Made by a program: the position numbers and the translations under genes
Assembly: GCA_020721965.1 (NCBI GenBank)
Contig: DYLS01000024.1
Coordinates: 108-48,307, forward strand
Reading direction: 5' to 3'
Length of the DNA stretch: 48,200 bases
Source of the DNA: Blastopirellula marina
Lineage (GTDB): Bacteria > Planctomycetota > Planctomycetia > Pirellulales > Thermoguttaceae
Shown here: positions 10,901 through 22,929 of the stretch, one piece after another
How positions within the stretch are numbered: position 1 is the first letter of the stretch
How the letters are laid out: the number at the start of each line of letters is the position of its first letter
Notes under the pieces: generated by a model
Told to the model about the DNA's origin: nothing
Databases searched by the model: none
Seen by the model: the letters and a program-made list of their open reading frames with translations, nothing else

Positions 10901-12285
10901 AATCGCAGTGGATCGTTCGCAATGCGCGTCGCAATCTCGCGCAGCTCCTCGCCGCTGGTGGAGACTACCGCGGATTTCGTCGCGCTCAAGACCTGTTGGA
11001 TCAAAACCTTCGGGAAACGGACGCTCCCATGGACCGATTCCTGAAGATTCGCTTGATGGCGGGCAGGCCCGAACGATCGCTGCGAATGCAAGCCGTGGAT
11101 GCCTACGAAAAAGAGGCCCGGGCCGGCGTCGACCTGCCGGCAGAGGACCGCTTTCAATGGGCGGTGGCACTGGATTCGCTGGGCCGCTGGTCGGATAGCC
11201 GGGCACAACTCGACGAGCTGATGCGGCGTCGGACGCGGTCTGCCAAACACTTGGAGTTCTATATCCGAAAGCGCATCGAGCACGATTCGCTGGCCGGCGA
11301 AATACGCCCCTTGCTGGACGAATTGCAGAAGCTAGCCTCGTTGTCGTGGACGGTGGACGAGCTGAGTGCCCGCCTGGCGGCGCGGGACGGCGACTCCAGC
11401 GAAGCCGTCCGCCTTCTCGAAGGCTTGCTTCAGGAAGATTCCGCACGCTCCCGCCCGCGTCCGGCCGCAACCCTCGTCCTGCAATGGTTCGAGGAATTGG
11501 GACTTTACCAGGAGGCCGAGAATCATTGGCGTACGCTGGCAGCAGCGCAGCCTCCAGCAGTGCTCGGCTTGGCCGCGTTCCTGGGTCGGCGCGGTCGAGT
11601 CGATGAGGCTTTGGAGCTTTGCCGTACCGCCGCGGCGTCGTGCCCGCCGGACGCCGTCGTCGCTACCGCTGTCAACGTTCTTCGCAACCGCCGCCAAGAT
11701 TGCACGCCGGAGCGAATCGCTGCCGTGAACGAGATCTTCGAAATTGCCGAAAAGGCGGCGGGGCGCACGGCGGGCTGGCTGCTGACGCGGAGCAATTTCC
11801 TCAATTTTTTGGGGCGGCACCAGGAGGCAGCACCGCTTTATCGAGAGCTGTTGCAAAAGCACGACCTCCGCGAATCGCTACGGGCCGGATCCCAAAATAA
11901 TCTGGCGTACGTTTTGGCCGCCTCTGCTCCGGCGCGTGCCTCCCAAGATGCTCAGCCAGAGCTGCAAGAGGCCGAGGCACTCCTAAGGCAAGCCACCGAA
12001 GTACTCGGCCCGCTGCCGAATATTTTGGACACCTGGGCCTTGCTAGAGCTGCGGCGAGGACGGCCGGAATCCGCATTGAACTATGCCCAGCAGGCGGTCG
12101 CCGAAGCGCCGTCGCCACTGACCTATTTGCACCTCGTGCTGGCTTTGCACACGTTGGGAGATCGTGTCGCTGCCGCCCGCGAATGGGAAACTGCCCGACG
12201 CGTTTACGACCTGCAAGCAGAGGCCGTGCCACCTATCGAGCGAGGGGCATTCGAAAAACTTCAGGCCGAGTTGGAAAAGCGATAA
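7927..12285 (+). CDS. Large TPR-repeat protein with N-terminal membrane anchor
   Basis: N-terminal hydrophobic helix (AWTILVGVLLGLGLLIPWL), then many Ala/Leu-rich helical TPR-like repeats over ~1400 aa. Confidence 0.88.
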   Translation: MSNSDRPARWKPNWQAWTILVGVLLGLGLLIPWLHARQLRSTQVKIRQRAEQAEAAAAAARAKGDREAYLTALRDAVRGYDACLRHAPEDVGILTRLASVVAEQADASPGNSQLQANAYQVLNRAVSKSPKDAVLWRRLAGFAERQQQWSEAADAWRTVAQLTPGDVEVLVHRAQCLTKLSRYREAIQVLRQAIQWQPRAVPAYILLAKCYRHPTVGDTAAAEGVLADLVQACGDDAVAYAERARFRLWLRVNTRNPQEATEALRHADEDVAQALRLAPDGVAVRIAAAELALEKGNTTDAESHLSDLGVQNIEDPAVLEMRRRVAAAKGDYAALQAVLAKLADREPVRLAEWFQVCLDQDPPDIAGAEKLLDRMRNASFSPDWTEFFALQLQGAQGELREAAAGLEKLLSKCRRGEPLKAEVVLALSQLYLEMRQWERAIALPAELLQESPNARRVRLVYAGILACVGQADRAMAEFQRLEQELGLERLMASQGVASAYLETLVQAATARTTATQARTSAEALLRRYGDRFPEPQRIAAEARLKAVNGDISSALQQLDDALQRFPDNLMLWSAKVDVQALGGDVAGSAATAQEWIRKSPGSSEAVLLLIRAGIQTNDRQASATLLAEARRAAEAFGDASRIFLLRTLAAAYLKLGDTESAAGIWEHLVDADSQDLENRRLLFELARSRRDYAAMEKQVATLCAAAPESAEAAFVEAGFALAQAVRQGTSTDRRRDFLGKAEEMLARGESLRPRWAEFDRLRAELAVLQGRWEAAIRLLQELHARGLATDSQTAQLVQLLFLSGRDDDAEAVLSSMPLDPRRPELRRIQAELLLREGKVDEAIAAAEQGQSGSPDAIEYLWQARLLTRANRFVQAEEKLRAALELAPDWPTPYLTLTSLAVLQGRPDAAKRVLQDASAHLQGPAGLCALALGYETLSDANSAEQYYRRALQLAPQDPGPKLEWAGFLLRTRRWDEGRRALEELIATQNEAPESQWIVRNARRNLAQLLAAGGDYRGFRRAQDLLDQNLRETDAPMDRFLKIRLMAGRPERSLRMQAVDAYEKEARAGVDLPAEDRFQWAVALDSLGRWSDSRAQLDELMRRRTRSAKHLEFYIRKRIEHDSLAGEIRPLLDELQKLASLSWTVDELSARLAARDGDSSEAVRLLEGLLQEDSARSRPRPAATLVLQWFEELGLYQEAENHWRTLAAAQPPAVLGLAAFLGRRGRVDEALELCRTAAASCPPDAVVATAVNVLRNRRQDCTPERIAAVNEIFEIAEKAAGRTAGWLLTRSNFLNFLGRHQEAAPLYRELLQKHDLRESLRAGSQNNLAYVLAASAPARASQDAQPELQEAEALLRQATEVLGPLPNILDTWALLELRRGRPESALNYAQQAVAEAPSPLTYLHLVLALHTLGDRVAAAREWETARRVYDLQAEAVPPIERGAFEKLQAELEKR

Positions 12286-12868
12286 AATCCCTGCGGCGAC
12301 GGTCCGACGACTTCCACGGCACGCAATTGCCTCGCTCGGATCGAAGGCCCCGGCGGGCAATAGGCCACTGGCTTTAGGCGGCTGTGCGAACCGTGATCTT
12401 GGCATGGAGCTTCTTTATCGCGTGCCTTGAGGAACCCCCGCCTCGAATTGCATGATGAGATCGCTGCTGGCGACCTTTGGCTGACGTTCATGCGGCGGAC
12501 GTCTTCAGATACGAAGGCTTGCTGCATGTCGATAAGGCCTTCCGGATGTCGATCGCGAGGTCGTTGTGGTCTCCGGAGTCGCCGATCCGGGTGCTATCAA
12601 GATCACGACATGGCCGAGATCGCGACGTTGTCAGGGTAATCCCACCTTTGGAATCCGCGGGGATTTCGCTACCATGAATGAGAACCGGAAAGGGGGCACG
12701 CTCCGGGCAGGATTTCGCCTGAACCTAGCTCGGGATAGCCGGTCCAGAAGTTCAAAGCGAAACGGCTGGCGGGCATGGGCAATGGCTTAGGTTGAGCCTC
12801 GCAATTGCCCGGCGAGGCGGCGCCTTTTCCGGCTCGCGACAAGATCGCTCATGCAATGTTTGACTTGA

Positions 12869-12955
12869 GGATGGGTGGCCGAGTGGTCTAAGGCGGCAGT
12901 CTTGAAAACTGCTGTACCCGTTCGGGTACCGGGGGTTCGAATCCCTTCCCATCCG
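12869..12955 (+). tRNA. tRNA-Ser (anticodon UGA)
   Basis: 87 nt; acceptor GGATGGG/CCCATCC; anticodon stem GCAGT/ACTGC with loop CTTGAAA; long variable arm TACCCGTTCGGGTA; T arm GGGGGTTCGAATCCC; CCA not encoded. Confidence 0.96.
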
Positions 12956-12999
12956 CTCTATCCACCTGCGGACTGAAAGGTTGCGTTCCAACGGCCCGT

Positions 13000-13140
13000 T
13001 AGTGCTATATTGCTGGGTTGTTCTCAACATCTTGTGGTGATGGGAAACAACGCATTGCAACGTATGGTGGGCGCGTCATGCAGGCACACGGACTTTGCGC
13101 TGTAGGATCAGGAAACCTTTGCACTGTAGGGTTAGGAAAC
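13000..13140 (+). repeat. Dispersed TIR element family 1, copy A
   Basis: TAGTGCTATATTGCTGGGTTGTTCTCAACATCTTGTGGTGATGGGA...GGACTTTGCGCTGTAGGAT. The right end is duplicated as a 24-bp tandem (13093-13116, 13117-13140). Confidence 0.85.
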
Positions 13141-13554
13141 GGCCCTGGCCTGGGCCGTTCTTGGTGGTGAATCATCGGTTCGCCCGGTGGAATGTTCACC
13201 CGGGACTGTCAAAGGGGCACCAGCACGTGTCGCGGACAACGCGTTTGCGGATGGCGACTTCGCCGTCGTGGACCGGGAGCAGGAAGTTACGACGGCCCCA
13301 TGCCTGGCGGTAGCTGTGTGAAGCGGCTGGACCAGCCGATAGTTACGCGGGCGGTGATCCGGAGGGTGAGCAAAATCGTTCTCTGGAGCCGGTGCAATGT
13401 CCCGGTGACAGGTCGCGATTGACGCTCTTGTCTTGACACGTGGTGCACGCCCAGTTCACCCGTCGGGCTTTTTCCCGAGAGGGCAGCAAGACGGCACGCG
13501 ACTGGGATATCCAGGGGCTGGCACGCAGATTTCGTGGAGCAACAGCCCAGGTTT

Positions 13555-13701
13555 GTAACCGTTTACGGAACATGCGGGGTGTCACGGCGTTTTGGCCACG
13601 ACATCCTGTGCTTCGCTTCAGCGATCGGCGGCCACGAGCATGGCGTTTTTGCTATACGACTCGTGAAAGCACCACGTTTTCCGCCACCCGTGAACGGTTA
13701 C
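13555..13701 (-). repeat. Dispersed TIR element family 2, copy A (inverted relative to copy B)
   Basis: Ends GTAACCGTTTAC...GTGAACGGTTAC. The reverse complement aligns with 45478-45631 along its length by eye (gcGgaaaacgtggtg..., tgctcgtgg.cgcc). Confidence 0.8.
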
Positions 13702-14093
13702 CAGGTTCGTTTGAAAGCGGGGAGACACGGAGCCCCAAGTGAATCCCCCTTTGACACTCTGCCCCTTATTTACCTATAATCAATCGCAGATATTGAGCGT
13801 TTCATGTGCTCGCCACGCCATACCACGAGTCCTGGTGGTACAGAAGGACTTGGTAGGGCAGTCGGCAAGCGGCTACCTGGTATTCGGGTGGGCGCCTGGT
13901 GTGTATTCCCCACCATGCCTAAAAGCGATGGACTTCGCAGCATAGGTTGATCCACGCCTCGCTGCGTTTATGCTCACCGCGCATCCGAGTGGTGTAGGTC
14001 AGTCGCATCAGGCAGGCTTGTGCAGGTAGTTTCTGTAGGTAGTTTCTGTTGAGTTGCTAAATTGGGGGTAAAAGCCGGCATGGCGCATGATAG

Positions 14094-14166
14094 GGACAGG
14101 TAGCTCAGTTGGTAGAGCACTGGACTGAAAATCCAGGTGTCGGCGGTTCAATCCCGCCCCTGTCCA
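14094..14166 (+). tRNA. tRNA-Phe (anticodon GAA)
   Basis: 73 nt; acceptor GGACAGG/CCTGTCC; D arm TAGCTCAGTTGGTAGAGCA; anticodon stem CTGGA/TCCAG with loop CTGAAAA; T arm GGCGGTTCAATCCCGCC. Confidence 0.97.
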
Positions 14167-14345
14167 CTGGCCTCGAATGAGGCATGAGTGATTTCAACCC
14201 CACCGAAGTTCGAGCTGCTCTTGGGCGCAAAAGAGGCAACCCATCGGGTCGTAAATCCTAATTTGTATCAAAGCCCGGCTTGGGCGATGGCGATCATTGC
14301 GAGACAACCCGAGACAACCGTCGTTGGCCGGATTTGGTTTCCAAC

Positions 14346-14443
14346 TAGTGCTACAGGGCTGGGTTGTTCTCAACATCTTGTGGTGATGGGATGCAACGTA
14401 GGGTGGGGGCATCATGCAGGCACACGGACTTTGCGCTGCAGGA
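14346..14443 (+). repeat. Dispersed TIR element family 1, copy B
   Basis: TAGTGCTACAGGGCTGGGTTGTTCTCAACATCTTGTGGTGATGGGA...TCATGCAGGCACACGGACTTTGCGCTGCAGGAT. Shares 34-bp and 27-bp identical blocks with copy A. Confidence 0.87.
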
Positions 14444-14622
14444 TTAGCTTCTTCGCCAGGGAAAAATCTCTGTTTGCGCTCGCGTAGTTGCCGTGAAAAG
14501 GGCCGGCTCTTCCCTGAGCGGGAGCTTCCGATGGTGCTAGCTGCGAACGCTGGGCACACAACGCTCGTGGCTTTTGGACAAGAATCGAAGTGCGGCAAGC
14601 GGCCTTGGCGGTGCACGACGCC

Positions 14623-15468
14623 TTAGCCCAACCCCCCCAGCTCTTTGCGCAAAGCGGACAGATCATTCTGAAGGGCTCGCATCTCTTCCGACATCGCCCG
14701 CATCTCCTGGTGAATGGCTTCGACGGCTCGCTCTAGATGGGACATGCGAGCTTCCAGATCGGAATCCTGGCCAAGGGTCGAGGCGGTAGCGGCCGATTGG
14801 GGTGGGGAGGCGGTCGCGACGGACGATGGATCGGCCACCGGAGTGTTGGTCCAAGTTGCTGCAACAGCGTCCTGGGGCTGGATGGCGTCGAACGAGTTGC
14901 TCCATGCACCCTGGTATTGGGCACGGATTCGTTCCAATTCTTGAGGAAGATGAAAGGCATGCGTCACCGTATGTCCCCGGCCGGGCGGCGTCAACTGATG
15001 CAGCATCCCTTTTTTCTCCAAGGCGTCGAGGACGGTTCTGAGGGCTGGCAGGTCGGGGATCGGGTCCATGCGGCTGACGTGAGCGCGGAGTTCTCCCTCT
15101 GTTTGTGGACCGCGCAGGAGCAGTTCACATAGGACGCTCAGCTCCAGCTTATCCACTCCGAGCCATTCGTAGGCATAATGCCGATACTTGTCGACGCGGC
15201 CAACCCCCTGAATGATTCCCACCGCGCCATGCCGCCGGAGGGCCTCCAGGGCCGTTTCGACGGCAGAGTTATCGAGATGCATCTCGGGGTTGCGACTATT
15301 CTTTTGGTTGCAACCGGCCACGATTGCGTTGAGGGTCAGAGGATAGGCGTTGGGTGTGGCCTTGGCCTTTTCGATCAGTACACCAAGCACGCGCCGCTCG
15401 ATGAGACTGAGGGGGCGTCCACGGCCCGGGTATTCCTGTCTTTCGCTTGCAGTCTCGCCTTCGTTCAT
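14623..15468 (-). CDS. YceH/UPF0502 (DUF480) family protein
   Basis: SLIERRVLGVLIEKAKATPNAYPLTLNAIVAGCNQKNSRNPEMHLDNSAVETALEAL is characteristic of the family. Confidence 0.9.
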   Translation of the reverse strand: MNEGETASERQEYPGRGRPLSLIERRVLGVLIEKAKATPNAYPLTLNAIVAGCNQKNSRNPEMHLDNSAVETALEALRRHGAVGIIQGVGRVDKYRHYAYEWLGVDKLELSVLCELLLRGPQTEGELRAHVSRMDPIPDLPALRTVLDALEKKGMLHQLTPPGRGHTVTHAFHLPQELERIRAQYQGAWSNSFDAIQPQDAVAATWTNTPVADPSSVATASPPQSAATASTLGQDSDLEARMSHLERAVEAIHQEMRAMSEEMRALQNDLSALRKELGGLG

Positions 15469-15510
15469 GGGATGATGCCTCCGAATCAGTCGCCGACGCC
15501 GGCGCAGGGG

Positions 15511-17793
<2,283 letters not shown>

Positions 17794-17841
17794 CGGCAGC
17801 GTCTTCGATCAAGCCGCGTGCGGATTGGAATCGGGCAGCCG

Positions 17842-18948
17842 TCATCCGAGCGTATTGCGGTTCTCCTCGTGGAATCGCAACATGAAATCCCGCAGTGCGA
17901 CGACGCCCCGCCACGGCATGGCATTGTAAATCGAGGCGCGGCAACCGCCCACCGAGCGATGCCCTTCCAGGTTATACAGCCCGGCCTTTTTCGCCTCCGC
18001 CAGGAATTCCTTTTCGATGTCGCCGTTGGGCAAGCGGAAGGCGATGTTCATGGCGGAGCGGCTGCCTGGCGCCGCGTGCACGGTGTAGAAGCCGCCGCAA
18101 GACTCGATCGCCTCGTAAAGGAGATTCGCTTTTTTCTCGTTGAACTCTTTCAGCTTGTTGAGGTCGCCAAATTCGCGCAGCACCCAATCGGTTACCAATT
18201 TGACCATATATACGGCGAAGACCGGCGGTGTGTTGAGCAGCGACTTGTGCTCTGCCAGTTGCCGGTAATTCAGCATGACGGGCAAGTCGTCAGGGCAGCG
18301 ATCCAGAAAATCCTTGCGGATGATGACGACAGTTACGCCGGCGGGGCCGAGATTCTTTTGGGCACAAGCGAAGAGGATGCCATAACGGCGAATATCGAGC
18401 GGGCGGCTGAGCAGTTCCGACGAGGCGTCACAGACGAGCGGGACGCCATTCGTTTCCGGTTCGCGTGGAAACTGCACGCCCGCGATCGTTTCGTTGATGC
18501 AAATGTACAAATACAGCGAGTCGGGGGCGATTTGGATTTCCTCGTCGCGAGGTACCCGATCGTAATTCGTCGCCTTGCCATCCCATGCCGCATGGGCCTG
18601 CCCCTGCGTGGTCGCTTCCGCGAGGGCTTGCTTGCTCCAAGTGCCGCTAACGACGTAAGATGCCTTGCACCCGGTATTGCGCAGAAAATTCAGGGGGATC
18701 ATGCCAAACTGCAACTTGGCTCCACCTTGCAAAAAGAGGACGGCGTAGTCTTCTGGAATTTCCAGGAGCCTTCGCAGATTCTGCTCCGCCGCTTGTATAA
18801 TCTCAGTAAACGCCGCCGAGCGGTGGCTGATTTCCAAGATCGACATCCCAACACCCGGTAGGGCCACGAGATGTTTCTGGGCTTCTTCCAGTACCGGTTC
18901 CGGCAGAACGGCGGGACCGGGCGAAAAATTATAGACGCGTTGCGTCAT
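17842..18948 (-). CDS. serC: Phosphoserine aminotransferase
   Basis: YNFSPGPAVLPEPVLEEAQ, FACAQKNLGPAGVTVVIIRKD (PLP Lys region), GHRSVGGCRASIYNAMP. Confidence 0.96.
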   Translation of the reverse strand: MTQRVYNFSPGPAVLPEPVLEEAQKHLVALPGVGMSILEISHRSAAFTEIIQAAEQNLRRLLEIPEDYAVLFLQGGAKLQFGMIPLNFLRNTGCKASYVVSGTWSKQALAEATTQGQAHAAWDGKATNYDRVPRDEEIQIAPDSLYLYICINETIAGVQFPREPETNGVPLVCDASSELLSRPLDIRRYGILFACAQKNLGPAGVTVVIIRKDFLDRCPDDLPVMLNYRQLAEHKSLLNTPPVFAVYMVKLVTDWVLREFGDLNKLKEFNEKKANLLYEAIESCGGFYTVHAAPGSRSAMNIAFRLPNGDIEKEFLAEAKKAGLYNLEGHRSVGGCRASIYNAMPWRGVVALRDFMLRFHEENRNTLG

Positions 18949-19500
18949 CTCACCAGCTCCTGTATTTCCAAATCGTAAAGTACGCAGAATCCGTTATTAT
19001 CTTTCCACGCTCCCCGAAACCACAGGCGTGCCATCTCGTTCCTGTCTTCACCGCCGATCAAGACCAAAATGATATCGATTGAGACCGAAATGATATTCGG
19101 TATCAACTCTCCGTTTCTCAAGTCTTCGTTTCTTGCGTGAGCAAGGCAGAGTTTTCTGGGATTGACGCTATGTTTGCCGATCCTTCGCAAATCGAGACAC
19201 GGTTTTGCCGACCTGCGTTCGGTGACCCGCTCACGGAGCATTTGCTGCGGAGCATTCGCCGCAGGCACGCGATTCCGCTAGGGTATCCCCCATCACTGAG
19301 TTCTGCAATCGGGGGGAATTTGCTTGGTTGGCCCCGCCCATGCCCCTCCCCCGGTTTCCGATCCAGAATGGAACGGCGGCCGCTTATGCCTCTCAGGGCG
19401 AAGGCGCGACGAGAGAGGACGATTGTGTGGCGTATGGATATGGCGGAGGTAGTCGTTCACAGGACTTCTTGTCGTTACAAAAACGGCTTGTCCCCTTGTC

Positions 19501-19521
19501 ATTTCGAGCGAAGCGAGAAAT
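19501..19521. repeat. Short hairpin repeat ATTTCGAGCGAAGCGAGAAAT
   Basis: Imperfect palindrome in tGTCATTTCGAGCGAAGCGAGAAATCTt. Confidence 0.65.
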
Positions 19522-19994
19522 CTTGTGGCGTCCCACCGCCATTGCACACTACTATAGGTTGCGTCTAAGAGTCGATGGCGATGCTATATGCTGCGCCTCG
19601 ATGGACGTGTGCAATGAGAATAGGCCAGCGGGGAAATCTGCGAAGAGGCACGCAGAATACGGCCCAAACCGGGCGCGAATGGAGGTCCAAATGCCCGGCA
19701 CAACCCCCGGGGCATGAAAGGCCTTCGGGCCACGGAATGCGCGACGGTCGGTCGCCCCTCGTGTCAATTTCACGCCGTCAATTTCGCGCCGGACGCGGCC
19801 AGTAACGCACTTTGGCCAGATCGCGGGTCCGCGGGACGGTCATCCCAACGCCACGGCTCGTCCAAACGAATGCTTCCGCGCCAGGACGGAATGTCACTTT
19901 GAATGGCCCGCAGGCGCCGCTATTATTAAGACGAACTTCTCAGCATGCAAAAGTCGAGACCGTAATATTGGAATAGGCCACTGAGGCAGTAACA

Positions 19995-21242
19995 TTGGAA
20001 GAAATCATCGCCGGAGGCAGCATGTTTGCAACCGAATATCACGCAGGAGTTTGCTCTCGCAAGTGCGTCCCCACGCACGGCTGCCAGTGGTGCATTTGCG
20101 CAAGTAGTCGGTTTCCGGTTTTGGCAATCAGGTCTGCCATTGCTTGGGCCTGCGTCTTGTTGGGCGCCGGATGGCTTCACGGTATGGACCTCCTGCGGAT
20201 TCAGGATCCGGACGGCCAACGCGAATTGCGGGGCAAAATCCTGGCCGAAGGAGGAGATGGGGGCATCCTCTTGTTGGGGCAGGACGGTGGTCTGACCGCA
20301 GTCCTGCCCGACCAAATCCTTTCCCGAGGCAGTGACAAATCACCTTTTACGGCCTTGAACGCCGAGGAAATTTCCGCCTTATGGTTATCGCGGCTGCCAG
20401 CGGGATTCGAGGTCCATCGCACGGCCCATTACGTGGTTTTGCACAATGCCTCGCGCGAGTATGCCCGATGGTGCGGTGGCCTGCTGGAGCGACTTTATAC
20501 ATCGTTCACGAACTATTTTACACGGCGAGGTGTCACAATCTCACCGCCCGAGTTTCCCTTGGTCGCCATCGTGTATGCCTCGCGATCGGAATACATCGAG
20601 CAGTGCCGCGAGGAGGTGGGGCCAGCAGTCTCTCAGGTTCACGGTCACTTCAACTTGCAGACCAACGTGGTGAAGATGTACGATCTGACCGGTTCGGGAG
20701 GCAAGGCGTCCGCTGCGGATCTATCGCGTTCTTTGGCCAGACCGGAGACGCAACACAACATCGCGACCGTGGTCCACGAAGCGGCACATCAGTTGGCCAA
20801 CAATTGCGGGCTGATTTACCGGTGGAATGATACGCCGCAGTGGCTGAACGAGGGGCTGGCCATGTTCTTCGAAACGCCGGACCCACGCAGCAGTCGTGCG
20901 GTGACGGCCGTGGGACTGGTCAATGCGGCCCGGCTCTCGCAATTTCGCAGCTATCTTTCGCGCCGCCCCGCCGATTCGCTGCAAACGCTGCTGAAAGATG
21001 ACCATCGCGTACAGCACACGGATACCGCCGCCGACGCTTACGCCGAGAGTTGGGCCTTGGTGTATTACCTTCTCCTTCAGCGGCCTAAGGAGTTCAAGGC
21101 CTACGTCGAGCGAATAGCGTCCAAGCCGCCGTTGGTGTATGCGGATGCCGAAGAGCGGATCCGCGACTTTCGCGAGACGGTATCCGAGGATCTGGAGAAG
21201 CTGGATGCCGATTTCGTCCGCTTCATTTCGCGATTGAAATGA
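19995..21242 (+). CDS. DUF1570 family protein (gluzincin-like, secreted)
   Basis: TVVHEAAHQLANNCGLIYRWNDTPQWLNEGLAMFFETPDP: HExxH-like metal motif plus downstream E. N-terminal hydrophobic signal; exact start uncertain. Confidence 0.82.
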   Translation: MEEIIAGGSMFATEYHAGVCSRKCVPTHGCQWCICASSRFPVLAIRSAIAWACVLLGAGWLHGMDLLRIQDPDGQRELRGKILAEGGDGGILLLGQDGGLTAVLPDQILSRGSDKSPFTALNAEEISALWLSRLPAGFEVHRTAHYVVLHNASREYARWCGGLLERLYTSFTNYFTRRGVTISPPEFPLVAIVYASRSEYIEQCREEVGPAVSQVHGHFNLQTNVVKMYDLTGSGGKASAADLSRSLARPETQHNIATVVHEAAHQLANNCGLIYRWNDTPQWLNEGLAMFFETPDPRSSRAVTAVGLVNAARLSQFRSYLSRRPADSLQTLLKDDHRVQHTDTAADAYAESWALVYYLLLQRPKEFKAYVERIASKPPLVYADAEERIRDFRETVSEDLEKLDADFVRFISRLK

Positions 21243-21434
21243 AAATGAAATAGCCAGGCAGGCCCTGACGCTCACCGCCCAAGGCAGACCTGCGGTCGGC
21301 CAGCGTGGACCGCGAGCTGCTTGTTTTCCGAAAGTTCACACCGTATCATGTGGGGCGTTCGCTCGGCGGCGAGATCGCCGTTAACCCAGCGATTCAAGAT
21401 TACACGTTTGGCACTTGCGATGAGGGATTGAACC

Positions 21435-22787
21435 ATGAAACGACTGCACTCTCAAGCGGCTAACCATGGCCAAAACCAGGCTGCTCGTCGAGTAGGAGCC
21501 TCTCGGCGGGATTTTTTGCGCACAACGGGGATGGCCGCGGCGATCGGGATGGGCGGGCTGAGTTTGGCTCGGGCTGTGCACGCAGCGGGCGAGGATCCCA
21601 TCCTGGAGATCGCCCTGATCGGCTGTGGTGGACGCGGCACGGGTGCGGCGGCGAATGCCATGGATGCTGATCCACGTACTCGCTTGACGGCAATGGCCGA
21701 CGCCTTCGAAGACCGGCTTAATAGCAGCCTGGCGGCCTTGAAGGAAAAATATCCGGACCGCGTGGACGTCACACCGGAGACCTCCTTCGTTGGCCTGGAT
21801 GCCTACGTCAAGGCCATCCAGAGCGACGTGGATGTGGTCCTGCTTTGCGAACCGCCGCACTTCCGACCGATTCACCTGCGGGCTGCCGTGGAAGCGGGAA
21901 AGCACATCTTTTGCGAAAAGCCCGTGGCCGTCGATGCGCCAGGTTATCGCTCCGTACTGGAAAGCACGGAGATGGCCCAACAAAAGGGCCTGTCGTTAGT
22001 CTCCGGTTTGTGCTGGCGCTATCACAATGCTACCCGCGAAACCGTGAAGCGGATTCAAGACGGGGCGATTGGCGACATCGTGACGATCCAGGAGACGTAC
22101 AATACCGGCCACATCGGCGGTCGCCCGCGCGACCCCGAACTTACGGAAATGCAATTTCAAATTCGAAATTGGTACTGCTTCACATGGCTCTCCGGAGACC
22201 ACAACGTGGAGCAGCACATCCATAGCTTGGACAAGGCATTGTGGGTGATGCACGACGAGCCTCCAGCCGCGGCCTGGGGCTTGGGTGGGCGGCAAGTACG
22301 GACGGAGATGCCTCGTTTCGGCAATATCTACGACCACCACGCCGTTTGCTACGAGTACGCCAATCGTGTGCGGGTCTATTCCTACTGCCGCCAGCAAGCC
22401 AATTGCTGGAACGACACTACCGACCACGTTTTCGGCACAAAAGGACTGGGGGTTATTCTGAACGAGTTCCGCGTCGAAGGCCCGGAAAAGTGGCAATATC
22501 AGGGCGAAAACACCAATATGTATGTCGCCGAGCACCAGGCCTTGTTCCAATCCATCCGTTCGGGGCAGCCGATCAATAACGGCGTCTACATGGCCCGCAG
22601 CACCATGATGGCGATCATGGGAAGGATGGCCACCTACACCGGGGAGCGAATTACTTGGGAGCAGGCCACGCAATCCGAAGAGAACCTGTCGCCTTCTTCC
22701 TACGAGTGGAATGCCACGCCGCCCATCGTGCCGGATGCCGAGGGACGTTATCCGGTAGCCATGCCCGGCATCACCAAGTTCGTCTGA
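21435..22787 (+). CDS. Gfo/Idh/MocA family oxidoreductase, exported (Tat-type signal)
   Basis: SRRDFLRTTGMAAAIGMGGLSLARAVHA signal; IALIGCGGRGTGAA Rossmann; HIFCEKPVAVDAPGY. Confidence 0.92.
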   Translation: MKRLHSQAANHGQNQAARRVGASRRDFLRTTGMAAAIGMGGLSLARAVHAAGEDPILEIALIGCGGRGTGAAANAMDADPRTRLTAMADAFEDRLNSSLAALKEKYPDRVDVTPETSFVGLDAYVKAIQSDVDVVLLCEPPHFRPIHLRAAVEAGKHIFCEKPVAVDAPGYRSVLESTEMAQQKGLSLVSGLCWRYHNATRETVKRIQDGAIGDIVTIQETYNTGHIGGRPRDPELTEMQFQIRNWYCFTWLSGDHNVEQHIHSLDKALWVMHDEPPAAAWGLGGRQVRTEMPRFGNIYDHHAVCYEYANRVRVYSYCRQQANCWNDTTDHVFGTKGLGVILNEFRVEGPEKWQYQGENTNMYVAEHQALFQSIRSGQPINNGVYMARSTMMAIMGRMATYTGERITWEQATQSEENLSPSSYEWNATPPIVPDAEGRYPVAMPGITKFV

Positions 22788-22859
22788 TCTGCCTCCGGGA
22801 GATCGGCGGGGCAGGTTTGGCAGATACGCTCCCGCCTCTATCCGAGACGTTGACATGGC

Positions 22860-22897
22860 ACGCCACGGTCGTGGACGAACGGCCGTGGCGTTGTTTC
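22860..22897 (+). terminator. Putative intrinsic terminator between convergent genes
   Basis: ACGCCACGG / CCGTGGCGT 9-bp perfect stem followed by tgtttctc, between the Gfo/Idh gene and dnaA. Confidence 0.55.
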
Positions 22898-22929
22898 TCG
22901 CAGCCAGTGCGATTCGCTGTCGCCCGTCG

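Noticed and set aside
12752-13060. Small ORFs containing SHHHKMLRTTQ (also at 14194-14616)
   Set aside because: They cover tRNA or the antisense strand of family-1 repeats; the shared peptide comes from the repeat DNA, not from a gene family.
17818-18861. 347-aa plus-strand ORF
   Set aside because: Antisense to serC, which has clear family motifs.
18945-19268. 107-aa ORF overlapping the serC start by ATGA
   Set aside because: Overlap resembles translational coupling, but the frame crosses a small tandem repeat and has no recognisable family; unsupported without conservation data.
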